NCBI GenBank assembly: GCA_937892135.1
Contig: CALAUK010000104.1
Coordinates: 1 to 5,357 of the forward strand
Source of the DNA: an uncultured Clostridia bacterium
Lineage (GTDB): Bacteria; Bacillota; Clostridia; UBA1381; UMGS1253
Reading direction: 5' to 3'
DNA length: 5,357 bases
Shown here: piece after piece, positions 1 to 5,357 of the stretch
Numbering within the stretch: position 1 is the first letter of the stretch
How the letters are laid out: the number at the start of each line of letters is the position of its first letter
Translations under genes and position numbers: made by a program
The notes under the pieces: model-generated
Databases searched by the model: none
The model's input: only the letters and a program-made list of their open reading frames with translations
Told to the model about the DNA's origin: nothing

Positions 1-1
1 A

Positions 2-205
2 AAAAAAGTATTAGCCGAAGAAGATCAATTAAGATTAGAAAGTACAAATAAAGCATTTGACTTACCAGAATTTAAAAGTATGGAAATAGCTAAAAATTTT
101 ATGAATATATTAGATACCAAAGAATTAGTTGAAGAAATGTTATCAAGTGGAATAGCAAAAGACATTAATATATATATCGGTGAAGAAACTGAAAAAGATT
201 CTTAG
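2..205 (+). CDS. hrcA: Partial, 3'-truncated HrcA-like heat-inducible transcription repressor
   Basis: The frame is open from the left edge and encodes 67 residues before TAG, so the N-terminal part lies outside the window. The pattern resembles the late GAF-like part of HrcA: 'LPEF' at residues 21-24, then a helix leading to 'ILDTKEL' (36-42), then 'INIYIGEE' (55-62), which matches the HrcA block of the form 'inVyIGeEn'. HrcA binds the CIRCE operator and represses the groE and dnaK heat-shock operons. In the family about 50 more residues follow the IGEE block, including a GTIGIIGPTRM-like segment. Here the stop comes five residues after it, and I find no continuation in any frame. GC is about 25%, lower than most of the window, and the gene faces the glycan operon. 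It may be a broken gene, a recombination scar or a chimeric assembly end. Identification is from memory of family motifs, so moderate confidence. Confidence 0.6.
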   Translation, partial: KKVLAEEDQLRLESTNKAFDLPEFKSMEIAKNFMNILDTKELVEEMLSSGIAKDINIYIGEETEKDS

Positions 206-230
206 AAATACCTAGAAATTATGGAATCTT
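195..230. repeat. 7-bp inverted repeat at the convergent gene junction
   Basis: AAGATTC at 195-201 and GAATCTT at 224-230 are perfect inverted copies separated by 22 bases. The spacer contains an imperfect 10-base direct repeat (TTAGAAATAC then CTAGAAATTA). It spans the stop codons of the hrcA-like fragment and the GT4 gene. The stem is AT-rich and the loop long, and it lacks the GC-rich stem plus immediate T-run of a good intrinsic terminator, although a T7 run follows at about 256-262 on the plus strand. It may be chance. Confidence 0.25.
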
Positions 231-1491
231 CGATGAAGCAAAATGTCTTAAAATCTTTTTTTATAACTGTTTTTATTTTACTTTTTGGAAATTTTGCTTT
301 TTCTTCTATATTTTTGTAATTAGACAGATATAGTACTTTGTCAAAATCTATTTTTAGTTTTAATTTTTTCATTACTTTTTCATATAGGTCGTACGTGGAA
401 TCTGCAACATCGTTCCAGTTGTATTTGCTGAGTATAAATTCACTGGCACCATTTTTTAGTTCCTTAACAATTTTCTCGTCATCGCACATTGCCTGCAGTT
501 TTTCCGCCAGATCTTCCACATCGCTCTTTTTAAAGTGCATTGCTTTGTTTTCTGTAACCAATGTGTTTTCAGGAATATCAGAGCATAAAACTGCATTACC
601 ATATGCTAAAGCCTCTAAAAGACTAAGAGACATTCCTTCGATATCAGAAGGAAGAGTAACTACATAAGCATTGCTATATATTTCGGTTAATACATCACCT
701 GATATAAAGCCTGTAAAAATAATATCAGGATTTCCGGATGCCTTTTGCTTTAACATTTCAACATATTCATCTGTATCGCTTGTATCGCCTGCGATAACAA
801 GTTTTTTATTTGTTTTAATACTGTTATACGCATCAATAAGATAATGAACACCTTTTTCAGCGGTAAGTCGTGATACGATGCAAATATACTCATCTTTTGA
901 AAGTCCGTATAATTTTGTGATTTTCTCTGCTTCTTTTTTATCAGGCTTATCTATTCCGTTATGAATAAGTACAGTGTCACGATTATAGGTTTTCTTAAAA
1001 TACTCACGGGCACTTTCACTTAACACAATTATTTCGTCAGCGCATTTTACCATAACACGCTCTCCGAATTTTATATAGCGAGAAGCAAATCCCTTGCCCC
1101 ATTTTTCTCTTTGCCAATCAAGACCATGAACTGTTGCTACGCACTTTTTTCCAAACATTTTTGGTATCCACATAGCAGCACAAGGACCTTCTGCGTGAAA
1201 ATGTACTATATCATATTTTCCGAAAGCTGCATAAATTGCCGCAGTAAAGGAAGCAACCATAGCAGAGAGTCCCTTTTTATTGATCGTCCATGCATTTTTT
1301 AATGTTACACCTTTATATTTTTTGTCTTTAACCGTGCCGATATATTCATTTTCCACTTTATCGGAACTGCGGTTGTAGCAGGTAACATCTATTCCTTTTT
1401 CAACAAGCAACGGACACAAAGAAGTGAGCACATTTTCAATTCCGCCACGTCTTGAGGGAATAACTTTATGTCCAACCATTGCAACTTTCAT
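202..1491 (-). CDS. GT4-family glycosyltransferase (GT-B fold, glycan biosynthesis)
   Basis: This protein of 429 residues is a predicted cytoplasmic retaining glycosyltransferase that adds a nucleotide-sugar residue to a lipid-linked glycan. The N-terminal Rossmann half starts 'MKVAMVGHKVIPSRRGGIE', with the acceptor-side Gly-rich loop RRGGIE at 14-19. HFHAEGP (97-103) and HGLDWQREKWG (122-132) are typical of polysaccharide GT4 enzymes related to the DUF1972 type. The C-terminal donor half has HNGI (177-180), SRLTAEKG (207-214) and the E-x7-E motif EGMSLSLLE (E285, E293). The longer frame begins at 1536, but that start overlaps the upstream gene; the ATG at 1491 has TTGGAG with 8-base spacing and leaves a 16-base gap. 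After about residue 376, where the family normally ends, there is a Lys-rich tail of about 54 residues encoded in very AT-rich DNA next to the hrcA-like fragment. Donor and acceptor sugars cannot be read from sequence. Confidence 0.9.
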   Translation of the reverse strand: MKVAMVGHKVIPSRRGGIENVLTSLCPLLVEKGIDVTCYNRSSDKVENEYIGTVKDKKYKGVTLKNAWTINKKGLSAMVASFTAAIYAAFGKYDIVHFHAEGPCAAMWIPKMFGKKCVATVHGLDWQREKWGKGFASRYIKFGERVMVKCADEIIVLSESAREYFKKTYNRDTVLIHNGIDKPDKKEAEKITKLYGLSKDEYICIVSRLTAEKGVHYLIDAYNSIKTNKKLVIAGDTSDTDEYVEMLKQKASGNPDIIFTGFISGDVLTEIYSNAYVVTLPSDIEGMSLSLLEALAYGNAVLCSDIPENTLVTENKAMHFKKSDVEDLAEKLQAMCDDEKIVKELKNGASEFILSKYNWNDVADSTYDLYEKVMKKLKLKIDFDKVLYLSNYKNIEEKAKFPKSKIKTVIKKDFKTFCFIEDSIISRYF

Positions 1492-1499
1492 ATTTCTAT

Positions 1500-1503
1500 C
1501 TCC
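1500..1503 (-). promoter_or_regulatory. Ribosome binding site deciding the GT4 start
   Basis: On the minus strand this is GGAG (within TTGGAG), 8 bases before the ATG at 1491, in the gap after the sugar transferase stop. It favours the internal ATG over the frame's first start at 1536, which lies inside the upstream gene. Confidence 0.75.
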
Positions 1504-1507
1504 AATC

Positions 1508-2188
1508 TTATCTTCCGGTTCCGCTAAGCATAACAATAGGTGTTTTAAGCATTATAAGCAAATCTCCCGGGAATGTTCTGTTTTGTATGTAATCAAGGTC
1601 CATTTCAACCCACTGTTCAAATGGAATATCGTTTCTGTTTTTGCTTATCTGCCATGTGCAGGTAAGTCCGGGGGTTACGTGCAGACGAAGCTTCTGATAA
1701 TCTGTGTAATGTAGAACCTCGCCCGGCAGAGGTGGTCTGGGACCTACCAAAGTCATATCACCTTTAAAAACGTTAAAGAATTGCATCAATTCATCAAGAG
1801 ATAGTTTTCTTAAAATTTTTCCTACTCTTGTTATTCTCGGATCTTCTTTGATTTTAAAAACAGGTCCGTCCATTTCGTTTTTTTCTTTCAACTGCTCTAA
1901 AAGTGCTTCTGCATTAGGACGCATTGTACGGAATTTATACATATAAAATTCTTTTCCATGTCGTCCCACTCTTTTTTGTTTAAAGAACGGTCCTGCGCTC
2001 GGATCATCAATACATATAACAATCGCAATGATTATCATAAGCGGAAGAAAGCCAAGCAAAATTATCGTCGCAAAGAATATATCAAAGAGTCTTTTCTTTC
2101 TCCAATATCCCAAATAGGATTTTTCGATTAAAGCTTCCAATTTTACTCTTGTTTTCTCGTCAACTTTCTCACTATCAATGTAGGGCAT
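1508..2188 (-). CDS. Initiating sugar transferase (polyprenyl-phosphate phosphoglycosyl transferase, short form)
   Basis: This 226-residue protein belongs to the bacterial sugar transferase family (Pfam Bac_transf; relatives PglC and the catalytic part of WcaJ/WbaP). It moves a sugar 1-phosphate from a nucleotide sugar to undecaprenyl phosphate, the first membrane step of a repeat unit. Visible motifs are KKRLFD (31-36); one hydrophobic segment (about 37-60), expected as a re-entrant membrane helix; FKQKRVG (69-75); YKFRTM (84-89); DPRITRVGK (116-124); the catalytic Asp-Glu pair in SLDEL (D132, E133); GDMTLVGPRP (143-152); and TPGLTCTWQIS near 172-182. It lacks the extra N-terminal membrane and nucleotide-binding-like domains of long WbaP-type enzymes but has about 30 residues before KKRLFD. 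The frame could start at TTG 2194, but AAGGA lies 7 bases from ATG 2188 and only 1 base from the TTG, so ATG is chosen. Sugar specificity (galactose, glucose or N-acetyl/diamino sugar) is not decidable here. Confidence 0.93.
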   Translation of the reverse strand: MPYIDSEKVDEKTRVKLEALIEKSYLGYWRKKRLFDIFFATIILLGFLPLMIIIAIVICIDDPSAGPFFKQKRVGRHGKEFYMYKFRTMRPNAEALLEQLKEKNEMDGPVFKIKEDPRITRVGKILRKLSLDELMQFFNVFKGDMTLVGPRPPLPGEVLHYTDYQKLRLHVTPGLTCTWQISKNRNDIPFEQWVEMDLDYIQNRTFPGDLLIMLKTPIVMLSGTGR

Positions 2189-2195
2189 TTTCAAA

Positions 2196-2200
2196 TCCTT
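2196..2200 (-). promoter_or_regulatory. Ribosome binding site deciding the sugar transferase start
   Basis: AAGGA on the minus strand (part of AGAAGGA) lies 7 bases before ATG 2188 and only 1 base before the in-frame TTG at 2194. The spacing supports ATG as the real start. It sits in the 19-base gap after the deacetylase stop codon. Confidence 0.75.
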
Positions 2201-2207
2201 CTTTCAT

Positions 2208-3068
2208 TTATTCATAGTTAAAATTTAAAAGTGTATTGTACTCTGTATTACGCCAGGGAGAATAATAAAACTTACTAAAATCTTGTCTGCTTCCGTCAAG
2301 TAATTTCTCTCCGCTTTTTACATATCCCGGATGAAATCCAATCTCAATGTTTTTATTATGTTTTTTTGCAAGTTTCAGATAATGCGGAAGCAGTTTTTTT
2401 ATTCTTGCTTCGTTTAATTTTCCTGAAAACATTATTCCCATAAAATATGCAGATTGTATTTTTGATTTTGCAAGTTCCCTTCGGTTTACCAAGGCAAAGG
2501 TCTTTAAAAGCCATTGTTTTATCAAACCTATGGGGTTATATTCAAAATATAATGATGGTGTAAAAATGTATGGTAAAATCGGTTCTGCAGGAATTCGCAT
2601 ATATTCCACATTCAGACCTTCATCTTCAATTACACGCATCAGAGTTTTAAAAATAAGCGGTATCATATGGGTGTGCTGATGACTGTCTATTGAAACAGAT
2701 AGTGTTTCGCCCATAGTCTTTTTCCAAAATTTAATCTGACTTTGTATTTCTGTATAAACTTGTTTTTCAAATTCCTTCCTTTTATTTGAGATGGAAAGAA
2801 AAAACAAACCTATAAAAGAATATTTAAAGTATCCGTTATCCGATATTAGCAAATCAATATCATTTGGACTCGAAAGTGGGCGCCCCTCAACTAAATTGAT
2901 ATGTAAAGATAGTGTCGTATTGCTACCTGATAAACGCTGTTTAAAATCTGATATTTCGCCGTTTGGCAAAACACTAACCTTGTTTAAAACCCCATTTTCA
3001 AGACAATTTTCTATGCGTCTATTGCCACAGGCAGATATACCATAATCGTCCGCACAAAAATATATCAT
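2208..3068 (-). CDS. YdjC/ChbG-family carbohydrate deacetylase
   Basis: This 286-residue protein has the hallmarks of the YdjC (ChbG/HpnK-type) family, metal-dependent enzymes that remove the N-acetyl group from an amino sugar. ADDYG at 6-10 supplies the catalytic and metal-ligand aspartates. LSLHINLVEG places a metal-ligand histidine at 56, DSHQHTHM (128-135) carries further His ligands, and IEIGFHPGYV (241-250) is the conserved C-terminal active-site strand. No signal peptide or clear membrane anchor is seen, so action in the cytoplasm or at the inner membrane face is expected. Middle hydrophobic stretches (around 84-93 and 165-195) may contact lipid or form part of the substrate cleft. The start has GAGG 8 bases upstream and follows the previous gene by 12 bases. 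Its place among glycosyltransferases suggests it deacetylates a lipid-linked or nucleotide-linked sugar during glycan assembly, rather than degrading chitobiose as E. coli ChbG does. That role is inferred. Confidence 0.9.
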   Translation of the reverse strand: MIYFCADDYGISACGNRRIENCLENGVLNKVSVLPNGEISDFKQRLSGSNTTLSLHINLVEGRPLSSPNDIDLLISDNGYFKYSFIGLFFLSISNKRKEFEKQVYTEIQSQIKFWKKTMGETLSVSIDSHQHTHMIPLIFKTLMRVIEDEGLNVEYMRIPAEPILPYIFTPSLYFEYNPIGLIKQWLLKTFALVNRRELAKSKIQSAYFMGIMFSGKLNEARIKKLLPHYLKLAKKHNKNIEIGFHPGYVKSGEKLLDGSRQDFSKFYYSPWRNTEYNTLLNFNYE

Positions 3069-3076
3069 ATTATTTA

Positions 3077-3080
3077 CCTC
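3077..3080 (-). promoter_or_regulatory. Ribosome binding site of the deacetylase gene
   Basis: GAGG on the minus strand directly follows the TAA of the GtrII-like gene and is 8 bases before ATG 3068. Its closeness to the upstream stop is consistent with coupled translation. Confidence 0.7.
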
Positions 3081-4604
3081 TTAATCCCCAAGTTTTATAA
3101 CAATAACATTATCAATTACTGAGATTGAATTTTTTGCAGGCCAGTTATTTAAACTGTCTGTATCAATTCTTTTCAGAAGTTCTGATTTTTCTTCACCTGA
3201 AATAAATTTATAATTTTTTCCGCAATAATCATTTAATGCACTGCATAAAACACTTTGACCAACTATTTCATCATCTGCTCTCAAAATATAGCCATCTGTT
3301 GTTCCCGTCATATCAGGCGGCAATTCTGCGCTGTAAGCCTCACTTTCGGGAAGATAGCCTAAAACTAAAATACTATCACACTCGCCTGCACCTTCGGTCT
3401 GTTCGATTCGGTCTGCAATACGGATTAAAGTGCCATAAGACTTTTCATAAGCCATATTCAGTTTATGATAACTGACATTTGCAATGATTGTCTGATTAAA
3501 AATAAGAATTGCTGTAACAACAAGGATTGTCCACTGTTTTACTTTGCCAGGTTTTACACTCGTATTTTCATATTGCAGTATGAAAAACAAATAAAATACC
3601 AAAAATCCCATTTTCATCAGGTTGTGATAATCGATACCACTGTTTATAAAGCTAAGCACACTTGCACCAACAGGTAACAAAATCACACAAACGCACAGCA
3701 TCAGGATTTTGGCAATACTGGGCTTGTTTTTTATCACATCTGTCAAATACAAGACAAGAGTCAGAACAAACACAATAGAGTTTATTATGCCAAACACAGT
3801 TGCTCCTTTTGAAAAATCAAAGAAATAGGCGGTAAAAGACTCTTTGATTGTGTATAATGCCCCTGCTACATCAAAGCCCTTCAAAGAAGCTGCATTGTCA
3901 AATCCCTGATACTCTAAAAGTGTGGTTCCCGTCAATTTAAGAAGAACTGTCATCACCAAATAATACAGTGCCATACCCAAAACGCCTGTCAGCAAAAACT
4001 TAAGGCTTTTGAATATTACTTTTTTTACATCTGTATTCTTGTAAATCAGTTCCAGAATCAAACTTAAAAGCAGAAGCATTATTGTAACTGTTATGTACGC
4101 CTGATATATTCCTGCTGATAATGCTATCAATACCAAAGAACCAATATAGCAAGGCTTGTCCTTTGTGATGAGCATCGCCGCAATACACGAAAAAAGGAAT
4201 GCAAGAGCATATCCGTCTGCAACATAGTTATACATCATCACAGATGTTACGGTAGGAAATGTGGCAACTAATGCACCTATAAGTGCTGCTGTTATATTTT
4301 TTCTGACACCAAACATTTTGCAGATGCATACAGCACCAAGTCCGTGAAAGATTATTGCCATAATACCTGTAATAAAGGGCAGATCATAAAAGGAACTTGG
4401 AGCACACACTACCGGAAGAAACCATCTTCCCATTGAAATCATATTTTGCGCATCATATCTGAAAACAAGTCCGTCCCAGTTAGGAAGCCAATTTGTAATT
4501 TTATATAAATGAGCAATAAGTCCCATAACAAGCGCAGAGATAAAGCACACTTTCCACTGGGGCAAAATGCTCTTTTTTATTTTATTTATAATTTGTTCAG
4601 GCAT
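3081..4604 (-). CDS. GtrII-family membrane glucosyltransferase (GT-C fold)
   Basis: This polytopic membrane protein of 507 residues resembles the Glucos_trans_II (GtrII) family. In O-antigen and wall-glycan modification, such enzymes use a polyprenyl-phosphate-linked glucose on the outer membrane face to add side-branch sugars. I see about eleven hydrophobic segments (roughly 19-34, 77-98, 104-123, 132-146, 152-170, 171-188, 203-222, 270-288, 300-320, 332-345, 358-374). Family-like motifs are NWDG (42-45) and GRWFLP (59-64) in the first external loop, SAGIYQAY (163-170), and a segment after the last membrane helix with Asn, Tyr and Glu positions (NVSYHKLNMAYEKSYG, 376-391). A soluble C-terminal domain of about 130 residues follows. 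The frame opens at 4670 inside the upstream gene; ATG 4604 is chosen because GGAG lies 7 bases upstream and it leaves one base after the previous stop. No GtrA flippase or GtrB-type Und-P-Glc synthase is in the window. Confidence 0.82.
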   Translation of the reverse strand: MPEQIINKIKKSILPQWKVCFISALVMGLIAHLYKITNWLPNWDGLVFRYDAQNMISMGRWFLPVVCAPSSFYDLPFITGIMAIIFHGLGAVCICKMFGVRKNITAALIGALVATFPTVTSVMMYNYVADGYALAFLFSCIAAMLITKDKPCYIGSLVLIALSAGIYQAYITVTIMLLLLSLILELIYKNTDVKKVIFKSLKFLLTGVLGMALYYLVMTVLLKLTGTTLLEYQGFDNAASLKGFDVAGALYTIKESFTAYFFDFSKGATVFGIINSIVFVLTLVLYLTDVIKNKPSIAKILMLCVCVILLPVGASVLSFINSGIDYHNLMKMGFLVFYLFFILQYENTSVKPGKVKQWTILVVTAILIFNQTIIANVSYHKLNMAYEKSYGTLIRIADRIEQTEGAGECDSILVLGYLPESEAYSAELPPDMTGTTDGYILRADDEIVGQSVLCSALNDYCGKNYKFISGEEKSELLKRIDTDSLNNWPAKNSISVIDNVIVIKLGD

Positions 4605-4605
4605 A

Positions 4606-5340
4606 TTACCACTCCAACCACTTGAATTTATGCAAAAACTTGCCATATAGCTTGTCATACATCTTAACACCGATAATCCTTTTGATCCGTGTTGTTCTTT
4701 TTGTTACATCCGATGTCCATGAAGCGCTGTAATGATGTATGGAATATGTGTTTTTAGTTATAGTCTTTTTCCCGGTATAATAATCCATCGGGCAAAGATA
4801 CTCTCTTGGAAGAAAAACCATATCCATAAAAGTCTGATTTGTATTTTTAATATCCATACCAAGTCGCATCAAGGCATCTGTATTTCGATCAGGACAAGGA
4901 GTAAGGTCAAAACTACCATCCTCCAACAGAAACGGTATATCATCATAGTCTTTTAAAAACTCTCCGATTATCTCGTTTCCTTTTTCTGCACCAAAGCCAA
5001 GTCCCGTTGCAACAATACCTTTTTCATCAAACCCCATAAAACCTTTGTTATCCAGCAAATCATCAATAGGCTTTATAAGCTCAACATCGGTATCTAAATA
5101 AATTCCGCCGTTATCATAAATTATCTTAAGCCTTGCGAAATCGCTGACAAACGCCCATTTCCCAGCGTTATAAGCCTCGCGTATATAGCGCTTTTGCGAC
5201 AAATCAAAATTGTCTTCGTTATGGCATATTATTTCATAGTCAGGACAATATTTTCCCCAGCTTTTTATACATTTTTTAGCTATCTTTGGCATTTCGCCTT
5301 TCCCAAACCAACAATAGTGAATCACTTTTGGAATACTCAT
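4606..5340 (-). CDS. GT32-type glycosyltransferase with DXD motif (capsular/EPS glycosyltransferase)
   Basis: This complete protein of 244 residues matches the Gly_transf_sug (DXD-containing, OCH1-like; GT32) family, GT-A-fold retaining enzymes often found in capsule and exopolysaccharide clusters. It opens with IPKVIHYCWFG (3-13), the typical nucleotide-binding first strand. SDFARLKIIYDNGGIYLDTD (66-85) holds the conserved Arg/Gly helix and the metal-binding DTD at 83-85. The C-terminal HHYSASW (202-208) is the usual closing active-site motif (H-x-x-x-SW). The C-terminus is rich in Lys and Arg, consistent with peripheral membrane contact. The start ATG has a near-perfect GGAGG 8 bases upstream. 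It is the first gene of the operon within the window, and its TAA is one base from the next start. Mannosyl or galactosyl transfer are common in the family, but the donor cannot be assigned here. Confidence 0.92.
   Translation of the reverse strand: MSIPKVIHYCWFGKGEMPKIAKKCIKSWGKYCPDYEIICHNEDNFDLSQKRYIREAYNAGKWAFVSDFARLKIIYDNGGIYLDTDVELIKPIDDLLDNKGFMGFDEKGIVATGLGFGAEKGNEIIGEFLKDYDDIPFLLEDGSFDLTPCPDRNTDALMRLGMDIKNTNQTFMDMVFLPREYLCPMDYYTGKKTITKNTYSIHHYSASWTSDVTKRTTRIKRIIGVKMYDKLYGKFLHKFKWLEW
4612..4615 (-). promoter_or_regulatory. Ribosome binding site deciding the GtrII-like start
   Basis: GGAG on the minus strand lies inside the last codons of the GT32 gene, 7 bases before ATG 4604. It supports a start just after the upstream stop instead of a 65-base overlap from 4670, and suggests translational coupling. 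Confidence 0.75.
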
Positions 5341-5348
5341 GCTTTATT

Positions 5349-5353
5349 CCTCC
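5349..5353 (-). promoter_or_regulatory. Ribosome binding site of the GT32 gene
   Basis: GGAGG on the minus strand is 8 bases before ATG 5340, the strongest Shine-Dalgarno match in the window. A TAA at 5346-5344 between it and the start could be the stop of a further upstream gene, so the operon may extend past the right edge. Confidence 0.8.
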
Positions 5354-5357
5354 ATAA

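Larger units (their letters stand above)
202..5340 (-). other. Polysaccharide biosynthesis operon (five co-directional genes)
   Basis: Five genes run on the minus strand with gaps of 1, 12, 19 and 16 bases, each with its own ribosome binding site and no room for internal promoters or terminators. Products in order are GT32 transferase, GtrII-like membrane glucosyltransferase, YdjC deacetylase, initiating sugar transferase and GT4 transferase. The set fits one lipid-linked glycan pathway. No good intrinsic terminator is visible at the left end, and the promoter is not in the window. Confidence 0.85.

Noticed and set aside
202..330. A one-base frameshift rescuing the HrcA-like frame beyond its stop
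   Set aside because: Shifting frame near 202 opens about 40 codons, but the translation (starting LEIPRNYGIFDEA) does not resemble the HrcA C-terminus, so a simple sequencing frameshift does not explain the truncation.
338..667. Plus-strand open frame of 109 codons
   Set aside because: It lies wholly antisense to the GT4 gene, has no good ribosome binding site, and its Ser/Phe-rich composition is typical of a shadow frame.
1111..1714. Two short plus-strand frames (1111-1302, 1424-1714) and similar ones at 3236-3677 and 4732-4956
   Set aside because: All are antisense to well-supported genes, with Cys/His/Ser-rich low-information translations and no operon logic.
2791..3045. Plus-strand open frame of 84 codons opposite the deacetylase
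   Set aside because: It is antisense to codons that encode the conserved ADDYG and LSLHINL regions of the deacetylase; no family features are recognised.
4000..4188. Minus-strand 62-codon frame inside the GtrII-like gene
   Set aside because: It is an alternate frame of the same strand within a membrane protein gene, with no sign of independent translation.
5344..5346. Possible stop codon of another upstream gene
   Set aside because: A TAA on the minus strand sits close to the GT32 start, but only 11 bases precede it in the window, so no gene can be supported.
1..5357. tRNA, rRNA, CRISPR arrays, insertion sequences, riboswitches
   Set aside because: No cloverleaf-like segment, regularly spaced repeats, transposase motifs or long untranslated leader is present; coding density is almost complete.

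Overview
The window looks like part of a surface-polysaccharide (exopolysaccharide, capsule or cell-wall glycan) biosynthesis operon from a low-GC Gram-positive bacterium, most likely a gut-type Clostridia/Firmicutes lineage. The evidence is AT-rich DNA, strong GGAG/GGAGG ribosome binding sites before every gene, very tight gene packing, and protein families common in Firmicutes glycan loci. Species cannot be named from sequence reading alone.

Layout: nearly everything (202-5340) is one set of five genes on the minus strand, transcribed right to left. In transcription order they are: a GT32-type DXD glycosyltransferase (5340-4606); a polytopic GtrII-family glucosyltransferase (4604-3081); a YdjC/ChbG-family carbohydrate deacetylase (3068-2208); a short monotopic bacterial sugar transferase, the phosphoglycosyl transferase that starts repeat units (2188-1508); and a GT4 glycosyltransferase (1491-202). 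Gaps are 1, 12, 19 and 16 bases, so one transcript with translational coupling is likely. No promoter is visible, and the operon probably starts beyond the right edge. I place three starts inside the longest open frames (4604, 2188, 1491), because each is the ATG with a well-spaced ribosome binding site and each removes a large overlap or a badly placed start.

Inferred joint role: the sugar transferase loads the first sugar phosphate on undecaprenyl phosphate at the inner membrane face. The GT4 and GT32 enzymes add further sugars. The deacetylase would remove an N-acetyl group from an amino sugar, and the GtrII protein would add a glucosyl-type side branch on the outer face from a polyprenyl-phosphate donor. 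Polymerase, flippase and chain-length genes are not in the window.

The left 205 bases differ from the rest. They hold, on the plus strand, an open frame resembling the C-terminal half of the heat-shock repressor HrcA. It stops before the family's usual end, tail to tail with the GT4 gene. This stretch is about 25% GC, and the next ~155 bases, which encode a lysine-rich tail on the GT4 protein, are about 21% GC. The edge is therefore either a real recombination scar or an assembly chimera. It is the main anomaly here; I do not see a clearly novel system.
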